Source: Cyclina sinensis (lineage: Eukaryota; Mollusca; Bivalvia; Venerida; Veneridae). Taken from it: a stretch of 64,000 nucleotides of DNA. Position numbers and translations under genes: made by a program. How positions within the stretch are numbered: the stretch's first letter is position 1; every line of letters starts with the position of its first letter. Shown here one piece after another: positions 13,025 to 24,167 of this stretch. The stretch covers positions 22,695,929 through 22,759,928 of the forward strand of contig JAAONU010000006.1 in assembly GCA_012932295.1 (NCBI GenBank). Reading direction: 5' to 3'. The notes beneath the pieces were generated by a model. That model did not search any database, was not told where the DNA came from, and worked only from the letters and a program-made list of their open reading frames with translations.

Positions 13025-13190
13025 CCTGGGAGGTGCCTGTTGAGGGACCACTCTGGGAGATGCCTGATGAGGAACCACTCTGGGAGATGCCTGTTGAGGG
13101 ACCACTCTGGGGGATGTCTGTTGAGGGACCACTCTGGGAGATGTCTGCTGTGGGACTACTCTGGGGGATGTCTGCTTTGGGAACACATCA
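13025..13190 (-). repeat. 27 bp tandem repeat coding VVPQQTSPR
   Basis: About six 27 bp units in exon 3 of the MULE gene give a nine-residue repeat VVPQQTSPR, with Thr/Ala and Gln/His exchanges. The period keeps the frame, so copy number can change without breaking the protein. It probably forms a disordered linker. Confidence 0.8.
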
Positions 13191-13907
13191 ATCGGAACTT
13201 GTGTAATCATGACTTTGAGGTGGTTGTCACCATCTTCACCCAACATATCTGACTCTGAGATATCAACATCAGACCAGTCCTGCAACATAAATAGGACACA
13301 TACTTATTACATGTCATAGTATGCAAGGTGACAAGCATGATAAAAGCTCTAAAAATGTTACATTCAATACTAACTGTTCTCTAACACATTGTTAAATTTT
13401 TATGTTATATCTGATAGTTTTAAGGTAAAATTGTAGCGATCACTTTTAGTGTATATTAACGACCTTAGGGTTTCTTTATTCTTAAAACTTCACTAAATGT
13501 ACACTATAAACTATAACATAAATGATATTATTAATTATCTTGCTAAAATGTGTGACATCATAGTTTACCTCATCCATGAGCTTATTGTCTTCCTGTAGAT
13601 CATTACCTTGTGTTTCACATACTGAACAAGTGAAGGGTATTTCCAGACCACCACGCACTGCATCTGTATAGGCCATTGCAGAAATCCCTGAAATTAATAT
13701 ATGAGCTCATCTTAACATTCGTAGTATCTCTTGCAGACAAAATGCCTTAGTATCAAGATTCCTCTATGCACAAAATCCACTACGTAGTTGAAATAATTCT
13801 TCATGTGACAATGGTTATCGGAAAGTCGTCAATTATATTTTTAAATTAGGTTTAAATATACAGGGAAAACTTGTGATAAACTGATAAATTATCATCAAAC
13901 AGAAATA

Positions 13908-13962
13908 AAAAGATAATAATAATAATTATAATAATAATAGTAATAATAATAATAACTACACA
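13908..13962. repeat. (AAT)n microsatellite
   Basis: A run of ataataataat units with few interruptions, in the long intron of the MULE gene. Confidence 0.8.
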
Positions 13963-14072
13963 CACGCACACATGAAAAATAAAATAATACTAATACTAAT
14001 AAAATTAAAAAAAAAACACAAAAATTTCAAGTTTAGTTATAAATTTTATTGAAGCTGGAATTGTATTCCAAA

Positions 14073-14447
14073 TCACCATTCCAGAGTTACTGAATGTTTT
14101 TTAAGGTATTCTGTGTTTGGTTTCAGGACAACTACATTTAAATTACTTTGGGATCGCAAATTGTAGTTTTCATTGCTACATGTATGAATTAATTCTCTCA
14201 TGTATGAAGGAGCTAAATTGTTGATAGTTCTATAAACAAGAATAGCAATATAGTATTTAAGGCGGTCTGTTATTGGTAACCAGTTTAAGTTCTTGAAAAG
14301 TATTAACCGTTGTACATTAGCTTGTTTTGGAAATTTATGTTGAAATTTGAAGACATTATCTAACATTCTTTCTGAGCACACTCCCCATGTAACTAACCCA
14401 TAATCTATAATTGGAGTAACATAAGCATTATAAAACATTTCTTTCAT
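14073..14447 (-). pseudogene. LINE 3' end (reverse transcriptase C-terminal region)
   Basis: Minus-strand frame of 124 residues: FYNAYVTPIIDYGLVTWG, LKYYIAILVYRTINNLAPSYM, and YNLRSQSNLNVVVLKPNTEY. These match the conserved segment at the end of CR1/Jockey-like LINE ORF2 (AY..P.IDY, R.KY..A.LVYK..N..AP.YM, LRS, P.T..). The upstream reverse transcriptase is missing, so it is a 5'-truncated insertion in the intron between exons 1 and 2 of the MULE gene. Confidence 0.75.
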
Positions 14448-15779
14448 TTGACGATGATTGACTTACTAATTTCTTTATTAGAAATTGAATAATAATAAAT
14501 CCCATGGTGTTTCATTATCTTATTGTGAGTTAAAAATAAAGTACAAATATCAAACGAAACTGCATAGACTTTTGTCAATTAAGAAGATTCTATGCCACAG
14601 TTGGGGGAAAAATACTGTTTTTTTGGATTATGGGAAGTGGGATATGGGGCTGTTATATAAGGATAAAAAGCTCTGTATAACTAAGTAAGTGTTTGATCTC
14701 TGACTAATTAATGTAGGCTATTAAGGGGACCATAGGGGATTTATGATAACTCAGGTAGAAATTTAAATAAAATTATATATAACCTCCCTTTCACTTGGTC
14801 AGTAACTATTAATATATATAAATTATTTTTTTAGGTATATTGTCAGTGAATCTCAGTTTTTGCTAGCTAAAAATTTTGTTTAATATGAAAATAATATTTC
14901 AGAACTGAAATAATATTTTGAGACACAAGCTGTTATTAAATATATTGTTTTCTCAATAGCGTTTATTTGTTAAGGACAACTTCTTTTATTCAAATTAAAT
15001 AAATGCACTTACAAGTATTACATGTTCGATGTTGCAATTTACCACATATATCGCACGAAATGGCATGTTGACGACTGCGTACCCGGTGTTTGCAATGAAT
15101 ACACGGATAATCCGACATATTACTTATTTCAACACTACACTCATACAAACACTTAAAAATCCGAATCACAATTTATATTATTAAGTCTTACAGTTAAGTA
15201 CTAAATTTACCATAAAATGTGATATCAATAAATGAGGATGAACTATGCTGTTTAACAGCTCTTTTATATAGGCAACATCCACAGTTTGCAAAACTTGTAA
15301 AAATAAACTTCTTTCATAGCAACTAATTACTTTTAATCAAAACTTTGAACTTTAATGATCAAAGACAAGCACTTGCCAATTAAATGGATTTAAAATAATG
15401 ATTCAGATTTGATTGAATAATTTTTCCAACACCTTTAACACATTATTTTATCCCAAAATAAATTAACGCAAACTTTGAAAAATTGTTTTCACACAATTGA
15501 TGCTAAATGACCAATTGTTTAATATTTTATATTATCAATGCATACATAATTATCTCTAGTTATATATTTATCCACCATAAACAAATACAACAAAAAATTT
15601 AAGTAAACTGTTAAAATTTAATTTAAAACCTAATACCTGATATCCAATAGATACAAATTGTTTTAAACTACCTTACCCCAACTTTCTTTTATATTTTAAG
15701 TAAAAAAATGATTTTGTCATGTTTTATTTGTTAAATATCAATAAGACTAAATATTTCATAAAGAACATTTTTTTATCAT

Positions 15780-15874
15780 TATATAGTTACTATATAATAT
15801 ATATATAGGGGAGGAAACATCCTGGAGGAAACATCCAGGAGGAAATGTCAGTGTGGGGGAAACAACTGGAAACC
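15780..15874 (-). repeat. Right terminal inverted repeat of the MULE
   Basis: In reverse complement it reads GGTTTCCAGTTGTTTCCCCC, then two 'tggatgtttcctcc'-type blocks, then an AT-rich tract, matching the left TIR. Confidence 0.8.
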
Positions 15875-15884
15875 CTGGCAGTGG

Positions 15885-16226
15885 CAGTCCAAATAATTAG
15901 ACGTGTAAAAAAGTTATTTAACATTTTATTTTTATCATTGTGACATTTTACATTTTTATATCATCAGGACTTTTTTCAACATGGAAAATAAAAATGTAAA
16001 AATATCATATATAATGAAAGATAAATGTGAAACAGGTTACGTATAGGTCTTCTTGGACGCGATCGGCATACATACTCAGTCTAACCCGGGTTAACTCGGG
16101 TATTACTCGGGTATAACCCGTGTAACCCAGGCGAAGACAGTCGTGTAACTCAAATCGTACCCACCTCCGGAGGGCGGGAAAGGCGGGTAATCATATCCGA
16201 ATATACTAACACTTATCACAGGTATC
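15885..16226. promoter_or_regulatory. ACCCGGGT-rich segment upstream of the SANT/Myb gene
   Basis: At 16080-16130 there is a cluster of related words in both orientations: TAACCCGGGTTA, ACTCGGGTATTACTCGGGTA and AACCCGTGTAACCCAGG. It lies about 100 bp before the first ATG of the SANT/Myb gene. A promoter role is inference only; it could also be transposon subterminal sequence. Confidence 0.3.
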
Positions 16227-17999
16227 ATGGCGGCATTAATGGACAGCTATGGAAACAGGTAAATTATTGGTTTTAAATATCAGTCGTTGTGATATAAACA
16301 TAGTTGTAGTTAAAGTTAGGCTTAGTAAGCATGCGCCTGCAATTTTTTTTATTATATTTGTGTAATTAATGTACCTTCAATGGTTTTTAAAATGCGTGTG
16401 AAATAAAAATTTACAAACTGAGCATGAGAGTGACATTTCATGTGAAATAAACGTACCACTCCCGTTGAGTGAGACAGGTATGGTATTCTCAACAATAAGT
16501 TTGCTTTTTCTTTAATATGTTTTTTTGTGTATGAATCTTCAGGATAATGGCTATTGGACCACTTTCTACAGAGATTCAAGTGAAGTTTCACAGGCACCTG
16601 TCAGCAAATATTTTGAAGTCCTACCTATCATGTGATCATGAATACAGTAGGAAACTGGAGAAAGATGTTGAACCTGCTGACATTCCCATAATCACAAAGG
16701 CGTTTGATGAAAAGGTGTACACTCAGGTTTAGAATAGCCTCAACGAGCTAGGACAGCAGTTTCTTTTGGAGTTGCATCCATGGATCATCAATACCCTTGT
16801 TGATTTTGATGACCTGGATTAAAAGATTTGCGTGAAAGGTAATTTTTCTTTTTAAATTTTTTTTTACTGGTACCTGTTGATGACAGACATTTCACCTCCT
16901 GGACATTTCGGTTACAAATTTATGTAACATATACGAGGTAATGACCATTTATGTTGAATTGGTTAATGATTGTATTGTAATATCTTGAATGATCTCAACT
17001 ATCTCTCAAAGGTGTTCATCAATGTCCTATGAAGCCGTATATTAACAACATGAGTCAATCTATGAACATTTTCACTATATTTTAATAGCTGTAGAGATTG
17101 AAAACATTTAATTTTTGCTGAAGATCAGAGACTTCTACTTTTAAAAGGGCCATTTTGTATAGGGAATAAAAGGCTTACTTAGATGTCAAGTAAACTGTAA
17201 TTTTATTGGTACTAATTGTGCTGATATTTGTTATAAATTTACAGTGAAGGACTTATTTAATAAAACAAACATTTTTACAAAAACTTCAAAGCTTTTTATT
17301 AGAATCTTTGATAGATTTTATTAAATGAGGTAACAAATTTTGCTGCAGTATTTTAGCATTTTTGAGGGTCAAGGCCATCATAGCCGTATAGCAGGGAATG
17401 GATATATAAAAAGTGCAAGTTTGTGTCAAGGTTGTTCTATGCAAGTATTGGGTGTTGAAAAAGATGACACTGTAATCCCATATGAAAAGAAAAAATTAGT
17501 AGACTTTGACCAAAAATTACACAAGGCTAAAAAAGCTACATTGTTGTCAGTCAAGATATAATGAACATAAATGTTATGTCACCATGTAAAGTATATCTTC
17601 CTGTTAAATATATTGAAGATATATAAAGATTTATTAACTGTCAAAAATTACTCATCATCATCATCTTAAAGGAGTTTGAAGTCTGTGTACACAAGACGTC
17701 TGAATGATTATGAGTTTATTAAGCACACAAGTGAACAAGGTAATTTGTATGAACATTGTTAGCTTCATTCCCTTTTTATATAAATTGTGCAACTATGCAG
17801 TATCACACCACATGTTACAATGTAATACTTTTTGTACACATAACATGAAAAAAATTGTTTACATTAGTCAGTACTGTGATAATAGATGACCAGTCTTAGC
17901 TTGAATCTTCTTAGCATTTATAATTGTTAGCAACTCTACACTCTTTTTCAGCATCTCAAATAGTTGAGAGAAGAGAGCAATCCCCAGAGTTACAGAAAA

Positions 18000-18815
18000 G
18001 TTGCATATCAACAGTTCCAGATTCTGCAATAGTTCAGAGGCAAGAACAGTCTCCAGGTTCTGCAATAGTTCAGAGGAAAGAACAGTTTCCAGATTCTGCA
18101 ATAGTTCAGAGGCAAGAACAGTCTCCAGGTTCTGCAATAGTTCAGAGGAAAGAACAGTTTCCAGATTCTGCAATAGTTCAGAGGCAAGAACAGTCTCCAG
18201 ATTCTGCAATAGTTCAGAGGCAAGAACAGTCTCCAGATTCTGCAATAGTTCAGAGGCAAGAACAGTTTCCAGGTTCTGCAATAGTTCAGAGGCAAGAACA
18301 GTCTCCAGATTCTGCAATAGTTCAGAGGAAAGAACAGTCTCCAGGTTCTGCAATAGTTCAGAGGAAAGAACAGTTTCCAGATTCTGCAATAGTTCAGAGG
18401 CAAGGACAGTTTCCAGGTTCTGCAATAGTTCAGAGGCAAGGACAGTTTCCAGGTTCTGCAATAGTTCAGAGGCAAGGATAGTTTCCAGATTCTGCAAAAG
18501 TTCAGAGGCAAGAACAGTCTCCAGGTTCTGGAATAGTTCAGAGGAAAGAACAGTTTCTAGATTCTGCAATAGTTCAGAGGCAAGAACAGTCTCCAGGTTC
18601 TGCAATAGTTCAGAGGCAAGGACAGTTTCCAGGTTCTGCAATAGTTCAGAGGCAAGGACAGTTTCCAGGTTCTGCAATAGTTCAGAGGCAAGGACAGTTT
18701 TCAGGTTCTGCAATAGTTCAGAGGCAAGGACAGTTTCCAGGTTCTGCAATAGTTCAGAGGAAAGAACAGCCTCCAGATTCTGCAATAGTTCAGAGAAAAG
18801 AACAGTTTCCAGGTC
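18000..18815 (+). repeat. 36 bp minisatellite, about 22 copies, coding
   Basis: The unit 'ttctgcaatagttcagaggc' plus 'aagaacagtctccagg' (36 bp) repeats head to tail with scattered A/G and T/C variants. Because 36 is a multiple of 3, long frames stay open in three readings. The frame giving SAIVQRQEQSPD is favoured, since the non-repeat start of the exon (SQIVERREQSPEL) is a diverged unit in that frame and it joins the flanking exons. There are no spacers, so it is not a CRISPR array. Confidence 0.9.
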
Positions 18816-18826
18816 TCCAAGGAAGT

Positions 18827-20180
18827 ATGTCTTTTATTTATTTGTAAGAAATAATTCACCGAACAAGGACAACAAACTACATACAATTAAACATGTTCTC
18901 GAAGAATTGTTGCCTGTTTAGAGAGGATTTATTTTTTCCTGTCTGCGTATTGGACATAATTGTCTTATTCATTCATTCTTGTTAAGGGAGATGGAACTTC
19001 GAAGTGTGAAGGTTGCTTCCCCTTCTTACTGATCAGTATATTTTGTTGACTGTGTGGATTTTGCACCAGTGTGTTCCAGGTCTTTCGCTGTGAAAAGCAT
19101 GAAAGAGCTCTTTGAGTCAGCTTCTCTGACAAAGATATTTGACTTTTTGAAAGAAATTTATATATTTAATAATGATAAGATTTAGACATCATATAATTTA
19201 TTATTTACCTTCTATTTATAACTTGTAACTCTTTACATTTGTTATTTTTATAGGGCGGTTGTTATTTTCTAAAGTTTTTCTGCTATTTGTGTCTAAATGA
19301 CTAAAGTTATCGACGGTCAATAAGACACCTTTCATTCATTCATTTTTGTAAGAAAAAATTATATCAATTATTAAGGTTGTATAAATGATATTGCAACAAC
19401 ATAATTTGTTCATAACTATACATGGGGGACATACACAGCTTGCACTACCATTTCAGATTCAGATAATTCAAGGGAAGAAAGAGAACGAGATGCAGCATCA
19501 GAAGGCAATTCATTTTTATTTAAATTATCTGACATTATTACATGTATATAAAAGCATTTAAGTCACTGCTTGTCTAGTAGGCCATGGTCATTTGTTTGAT
19601 TTTAAGTGTAGTCCAATTTAAAAGTTAGATGTAATTTGATTGGTATGGAGATGAAAGCGGCTGAAATGTAATTCTGGACTTGTAAAAATTCCATGGCTAA
19701 ATTTCTGAGCACCAAATTAGACATGTAGTAAGTTTTGTGCACACAGCTTCAAACTTTCACAGGTTGACGCAACTGATCGAGCTCTAGCTGCCAGATCCAA
19801 AAGAAATCATGTGGTCAAAGGTCAATGTCACCTTCACCAGATATAGCAAATATTAACCTATTCCTTCCAATTAATACAGCCTCCAAACTCCAAAGGTGCA
19901 TGCACCTTTATGAGGATCAAAAGTCAAAGTCATCTTCAATGATATCCTTGACCATAACAAGAAGTTTCTTCACCTTCAGTCTCTAATATCCACAGGTAAA
20001 GGCACCTTGAGAAGCTCTCCCCACCAGACCCACTTACACATTAAGGGTCAAGGTCAACTGTGATCTAAAGGCATGACTGTCATTCAAATGTAGCACTAGT
20101 TTCATTTTCAGAAACACATGACATATTTACTGCCCATGAATATTTTCGAATATAAACTTTTCCTTTATTTTTGCTTTCAG
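18827..20180. repeat. Intron with degenerate 'AAGGTCA'-type repeat
   Basis: Apart from the small exon at 19457-19498, the stretch at about 19740-20080 is an old repeat with recurring 'caaaggtcaaggtca'-like words and drug-like repeated phrases (cctccaaactccaaagg). No other gene is supported. Confidence 0.45.
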
Positions 20181-20758
20181 GAAGCAGCATAGCAGAGAGG
20201 CACGAATGGAGTGATGCAGAAACAAGATTATTACTTGATACAATTTCAGAGCACATGGAAAAGTTAAAAGCAGCAAGGAACAAATCAAAGGTGTGGTCAA
20301 GTATCACAGATGTCCTCTTAAAGAGTGGATTCAATGTCACCGTTCCCCAGTGCATTGATAGGTACAAGTATCTGAAAAGGTCTTATAAAAGTTATGTTGA
20401 TAAAAGTGTAAGGTCTGGCAGTGGAAAGTGTTCTTTTAAGTTTGAGAAGGAAATACATGTCATAATGGGAGATGATTCAGCAGTTACACCTGTGTACACG
20501 ATTAGTTCAGCAGATGGTACACAATCAACACATACCACTGACTGTGATGATGACGAGGAAGATAGCCAAAGTATTTCATCCAAGCAAGATGATAGTCCAA
20601 GTACTTCTTCCAAGCAAGCAAAACGTCCACGCACTCGAGGCATGATAAATGAACTAAGGTAATTAATGGAGGAAAGAGATCAGCGACTGCTTTCAGCAAT
20701 GGAGGAGATGAATAATAATCAAAATGACTTACTGAAGGAACTCATTCACAAGTTGTAA

Positions 20759-23298
20759 TATTTCTTTCAGAAGGTTGTAAGTAAAGATAAAGCGCTACTA
20801 AACATCTCTGAAAATGACATTCCAAAGAAAATCTGCGGAGAGCAATATAATTTTTTTTGTTGTTTATAAAAAATTGAAACTGTCACTGCCCAAACTTTTA
20901 TTTTACAAAGTAGAGCTGTCCTTTTTATTCCTCAAGGAGCTGTAAGCGTTTTCAAACAGCATAGGCCCAGATCACACATCATGTAACTAAGCTGGTTAGT
21001 CACACTTACAGTTACGCTATTTGGACAATTAACTCTTTCCTTCTTATTTATCAGGGAACAGAATAGAATCTGATCAAGTGACTTTTGTATGCTGTCTAAT
21101 CTGGGGTTGTTTTACATAGATTTCAATGATGGGTCTAAATAGTTTTTGAGGAAAATATATAAATTTGTTTGTCTTTCATTATTATAGCTGACCTGTCGCA
21201 AAGTGATTTGGTACATTTTCAGATCCCGTAATGTCCGTCAGCTGTTAACATTTCAAATGACATCTCTGAAACCACTGCACCAAATGCAATGAAACTTGGC
21301 TGGGATGTTCCTTCCATGTAGCTCTTCAAAAGTTTTTTCGAAGAATCAGTTCCATGAAAAACCCTGGTTGCAAGAAACTTTAAAAATATTCTCAAAATCA
21401 CTATTGCCTGGTGCTTAGATATTGTGCATCATCTAGTGGTCATCTACCAAGATTATTCAAATTATGTCCCTGGGTGCCTAGAGTCACTTGATTTTACATA
21501 ATAGTTATAGATAATTTTTTAAGTATTGTCAAAAGCCACAAGGCCTTAAGTTTAGATATTTGGTGTGCAGCATCATCTGGTTTACCTCTACAAACTTTGT
21601 TCTAATGGTTCCTGGGTACAAAAAAAGCCCTGCCCTAGTGATCACTTCTTTCAGATGGAGATATATAGTAAAAAGTTAAAAAAATCTTCAGAACCAAAAG
21701 TCATAAGGCTTTGATTCTGGGTATTGTATGGTGGACTTGTACAAAATTTGTTGAGTCATGACCCTGCGGTCAAAACTGCTTACTCAAACATTTGGAACAT
21801 CTTTTCAAAGGGAACACTTTAAAAACAATCTTGTACTCTAAAATAAAATGGCCAAGACTATTGATGTGTAATACATTTGTATAAGCATTGTATACTTGAT
21901 CTCTACCTAAACACAGTTTATTCTAATGGTATTTCTGCCCTGGAAGTCATAGTACACTTGGACACACATAAACAACTTGGCCATACAGCCCCCCTCTTGT
22001 TTCAGTGTTAGAGGAAGTTTTTGAATACTCTTTATTTTCTGTGTAGTTATTCCAGGAAGGCTACTGTGTTCCGTTTTTTCGTGGGTCTAATGTCCATGAG
22101 AGAAAAAGTAAGAAAATGGAAACATTGTACATGTAATTACTTAAATTCTTTTTCAGTGTTAGAGGAAGTTTTTGAATACTCTTTATTTTCTGTGTAGTTA
22201 TTCCAGGAAGGCTACTGTGTTCCGTTTTTTATAGGTCTAATGTTCATGAGAGAAAAGTTAAGAAAATAGAAACATTGTACATGTGACTACTTAAATTCTT
22301 TTTCAGTGTTAGAGGAAGTTTTTTGATTAGTCACTATTTGTATCTGGTTATGCCAGGAAGGCTTCTGTATTCCATTTCCGCTTAGATTTGATGTTCATGT
22401 ACACAAGAGATAAGTTCATTTACTTAAAGAGTGAAGAAGTATTTGCATTTTAAAATATAATTTACAGAAGAACTTTACAAGCTACAAGCAAATTCATCTA
22501 CAAGTAAGTATAAAGCCTGACACTGTTTGATGCCATTTAAACATTTATTTTTCTGGTTAATACTTAAAGAATTCAGTACTTAAAGGTATGTTTTTGTAGT
22601 TTGATCATATTGACTTTGATACATAGAAGAGATGTGACTTTTTATGTTCTTTGTCACTGAAATATAATTGATGTCAGGTGAATGTTTTGGTTTGCTAGAA
22701 AATTAAAAGGAGTTGGAAGCATAAAAATCTAAACTTAAGGTTGGTAAATTCTTATGAATTTTGATTCCATGCATATGTATATTTTATTTTTATATCGTAT
22801 ATTCTCGTACAGAAACGTTGAAAAATACATCTGCAAACTTAATACTTGTTCAGCTGGGATGCTCTATCTAGAAATATAGTGTATTAGTTATTATTTAGTC
22901 AGCCCAAGCAGGGTAAAAATATTGTGTTCATGTTATACATTCTCTGGTTATTGTTTAAAGTTTAAATTTGGAAATAAATTCTATTGAAAGCATACATTAT
23001 TTGATATTTCATTTTGTTTGAAGGAGGTTATTTATTTTATATTTTTGAAAAATGTAGGGTCAGAAGAGGCAACCTGATGAAAATATTAAAGAAGGAACTC
23101 TTACTTGCATTGTATCTAACAGACGAAACCGGATTCTTATACTTTGGTGGCAATGATTGTCATTATTAATGATGTGTCTGTGAAATTTACCTTTAAAATG
23201 ACATACAATTTAAAAGAAAAAACTCATTTTATTGAATCTCCCATAAGAAAATAACACTTCCAGCATCAAAAAATTATTATTTTTTTATTTTACATATT
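20759..23298. repeat. Repeat-filled gap between the SANT/Myb gene and the nuclease
   Basis: 21186-21980 is a degenerate copy of the 'tagctgacctgtcgcaaagtg' family, with recurring 'accaaatgcaatgaaacttgg'-type words. 22002-22440 is a tandem duplication with a 150-151 bp period (starts 22002, 22152, 22302), the third copy diverged. The rest, about 22450-23298, is AT-rich without coding signal. Confidence 0.6.
22002..22440. repeat. Tandem repeat, ~151 bp period, 2.8 copies
   Basis: TTCAGTGTTAGAGGAAGTTT begins each copy at 22002, 22152 and 22302. Copies 1 and 2 are nearly identical; copy 3 keeps the first 60 bp and 'gccaggaaggctt' but drifts after that. Confidence 0.85.
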
Positions 23299-24167
23299 TC
23301 ACTCCAACAACTGCTGTACCAGTCTATTCCTAACTTCGACCCAACTCTGTCTGTCCTCATTAAGTTCATCAAACATATCCATGTTAAGTTCTTCGCAAAA
23401 ATCATTTATTTCATCGTCATTGAGAACACAAATATTATGCAAGATGCATGCAGCCACAATGCAATCAACTAACAACACTGTATCACATGCATAAAACATA
23501 GTCAAATGCCTAAATCGTCCTTTAAGGTGACCAAATGCACGCTCTATAACTTGTCTGGCCTTGCTATGCTGCTTATTGTAAACTTGCTTTTCTCTTGACA
23601 ATGTTCCATAATCCTTAAAAGGTGTCATAAGCCATGGTAGTAGTGGGTATGCAGCATCACCTAGCAAGTACCTGTTATGAGGTTATACCTCTTCACCACT
23701 GTGAAGATATAACAATTAGTTTTTGAAAACACGTGCGTCATGACTGCTTCCAGGCCAGCCAGCAAATATATCTTGAAACACAAGACGATGATCGTAGACA
23801 CCTTTGAGAATTACAGAATGAAACTTTTTTATGTTGTAGTATGAATCTGGCTTATTCTGAGGAGCAGTAATGTGGATATAAGAAGCATCTATTGCCCCGA
23901 CAACACCCGGAAATTTACATTTCTCTAATAATCCTTCAGCAACTGAGACAAGTGCTTCATTCGTTGGCAATTTTATAAATGTTTTCACAAGTCTTTTACT
24001 TAGAGTAGCTGAAATCCTACGGCAACAAGTATGTGCGGTAGATGTTGAAATGCCAAACCTGTCTGCTAGTGACCTAAAACTGTCATGAGTTCCTGAAATA
24101 AAAAGAAGCAAAACATTCAACACGTTGTAGATCTATAGGAAACTAGAAATGGCTTTTTGATAGAACA

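Larger units (their letters stand above)
12452..15118 (-). pseudogene. MULE transposase-type gene, spliced, catalytic core missing
   Basis: Four minus-strand exons are visible. Exon 1 (15118-15013) starts at ATG, encodes 35 residues with Cys pairs CIHC, CDIC and HRTC, and ends at GTAAGT. Exon 2 (13687-13569) continues with ISAMAYTDAVRGGLEIPFTC and SVC. Together they resemble the PHD-like zinc finger at the start of many invertebrate MULE proteins. Exon 3 (13279-12933) has the VVPQQTSPR repeat and an acidic tail. Exon 4 (from 12822) contains GWHHRLNRKAGG, LPFYRLVPVLRNE and IRKLWEQYDENVITTSELL, matching the C-terminal region after the DDE core, but with stops and a frame change. The FLYWCH and transposase core exons are absent, so the protein cannot catalyse transposition. 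Exons 1-3 join in phase. Confidence 0.7.
11494..15884. mobile_element. Mutator-like (MULE) DNA transposon with TIRs and 10 bp TSD
   Basis: The 10-mer CTGGCAGTGG lies at 11494-11503 and again at 15875-15884, directly flanking a 4371 bp segment. The ends are inverted repeats of about 125 bp: left begins GTATCCAGTCGTTTCCCCC, the right end in reverse complement GGTTTCCAGTTGTTTCCCCC. Both continue with 'tggatgtttcctcc' blocks and an AT dinucleotide tract. Nine to eleven bp target duplications and long TIRs are typical of the Mutator superfamily. The interior holds a spliced minus-strand gene with MULE-type zinc-finger and C-terminal segments but no transposase core, plus an inserted LINE 3' end. 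It is non-autonomous now. Confidence 0.85.
16227..20758 (+). pseudogene. SANT/Myb-like DNA-binding gene with coding minisatellite, three nonsense sites
   Basis: Exons joined in phase: 16227-16258 (ATG; MAALMDSYGN), 16544-16838, 17672-17739 (KSVYTRRLNDYEFIKHTSEQ), 17952 to about 18826 (36 bp repeat, SAIVQRQEQSPD), 19457-19498 (possible GC donor), 20181-20758. The last exon codes a Myb/SANT-like domain (EWSDAETRLLLDTI, KVWSSITDVL, YKYLKRSYKSY), an acidic Ser-rich linker, a basic KRPRTR patch and a coiled-coil tail (LMEERDQRLLSAMEEM). Such proteins are the second ORF of PIF/Harbinger transposons, recruiting nuclease and binding DNA, and a HARBI1-like gene lies 2.5 kb downstream in convergent orientation. 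In-frame stops at 16730, 18479 and 20660 each fit CAG or CAA changed by one C-to-T. One base is missing near 16818. The N-terminal region is unrecognised. Confidence 0.6.

Noticed and set aside
12985..13252. Plus-strand frames of LWEMPVEGP and HSGRCLLRD repeats
   Set aside because: Antisense of the 27 bp repeat in the minus-strand MULE exon.
17340..17561. Exon of the SANT/Myb gene
   Set aside because: It has a possible acceptor and an open frame but ends in a stop, and the exons on each side join in phase without it.
17868..18785. 305-codon minus-strand frame of LQNLETVLASEL repeats
   Set aside because: It is the antisense reading of the 36 bp minisatellite. The plus-strand SAIVQRQEQSPD frame has flanking splice sites and a diverged unit outside the array.
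18000..18815. CRISPR array
   Set aside because: Units are contiguous with no spacers, the sequence codes in phase, and the context is eukaryotic.
18001..18921. 306-codon plus-strand frame of RFCNSSEARTVS repeats
   Set aside because: Shifted frame of the same minisatellite; the exon junctions fit the other frame.
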